DNA from: a bacterium
GTDB taxonomy: Bacteria > Chloroflexota > Dormibacteria > UBA8260 > Bog-877
Length of the DNA: 5,740 nt
Assembly (NCBI GenBank): GCA_021817025.1
Contig: JAKAWF010000242.1
Location: 1 to 5,740, forward strand
Direction of reading: 5' to 3'
In this document: piece by piece, positions 5,544-5,740 of the stretch
Position numbering within the stretch: the first letter of the stretch is position 1
Layout of the letters: each line of letters begins with the position of its first letter
Notes under the pieces: generated by a model
What the model was told of the DNA's origin: nothing
Database searches by the model: none
Seen by the model: only the letters and a program-made list of their open reading frames with translations
Position numbers and translations under genes: made by a program

Positions 5544-5740
5544 TGGGCGTTCCCGCTCCTTGGCCCGCCGGCGTCCCCTTGCCCCGGAGGGCAGCTCCCC
5601 CTGACTTGCCACGACCGTTGCCACACAGTGAACTCTAGTAAGCCCACTGCTAGTGGCACCCCTTCTCGGGGTTCCTCTCCCGTTGCCGGGATCGGTTCTG
5701 GCCTCACCGTGGAACGCGCACCGCCGAGGCAGTGGTCTTA
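5544..5740. other. 3' region without recognised gene; short repeats and hairpins
   Basis: No convincing gene is visible on either strand. The stretch from about 5604 to 5660 looks more AT-rich than its surroundings. It contains TTGCCAC twice with a 12-nt period (5606-5612 and 5618-5624), a CCACT/AGTGG inverted repeat (5644-5656), and an ACCCC/GGGGT hairpin (5658-5672) followed by a pyrimidine-rich run. It may be the boundary to the next gene beyond the window. The first TTGCCA resembles a -35, with TGAACT 17 nt later, but the match is weak. Confidence 0.45.

Noticed and set aside
4811..5707. 298-codon minus-strand open frame across the vapBC remnant
   Set aside because: The plus strand carries recognisable antitoxin and PIN motifs over the same bases, while the minus translation is Arg/Ser/Pro-rich and unrecognisable.
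1..5740. CRISPR array, rRNA, tRNA or transposase
   Set aside because: I saw no regularly spaced repeats, no cloverleaf with a TPsiC arm and no transposase motif on either strand by eye; a tRNA or covariance-model scan was not possible.

Overview
The window is GC-rich bacterial chromosome with closely packed plus-strand genes, GTG and TTG starts and weak Shine-Dalgarno sites. The TldD fragment has the wording typical of actinobacterial-type homologues (for example a CGKGQPEQVAPVSHGCPP segment). This suggests Actinomycetota or another high-GC soil lineage such as Candidatus Dormibacterota; the sequence alone does not settle the phylum.

Positions 1-2977 form a compact, probably co-transcribed cluster. 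It holds the C-terminal half of a TldD metalloprotease (1-696), a PmbA/TldE partner (693-2048) that starts on a TTG overlapping the tldD stop, and an alpha/beta-hydrolase (2063-2977) 14 nt further on. TldD and TldE act together as a heteromeric metalloprotease on unfolded peptides. The hydrolase may only be a passenger in the operon.

Positions 2978-3338 contain no convincing gene but hold several GC-rich inverted repeats and an imperfect 19-nt direct repeat. After them comes a GT87/DUF2029-type integral-membrane glycosyltransferase (3339-4616), probably using a polyprenyl-phosphate sugar donor.

The last third (4617-5740) has no intact gene. It carries what I read as a decayed VapBC toxin-antitoxin module. 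A ribbon-helix-helix type antitoxin is split between two reading frames (4868-5115), and a PIN-domain toxin body with all expected acidic residues (5112-about 5543) has no start codon. The toxin ATG and the antitoxin TGA would have overlapped as ATGA; the sequence reads AGGA, so one T-to-G change at 5113 would account for losing both. This is the most interesting observation in the window. Simple ORF prediction would hide it, because the toxin frame has no usable start and a longer chimeric frame (4678-5481) covers it. Nothing in the window clearly points to a wholly new system.
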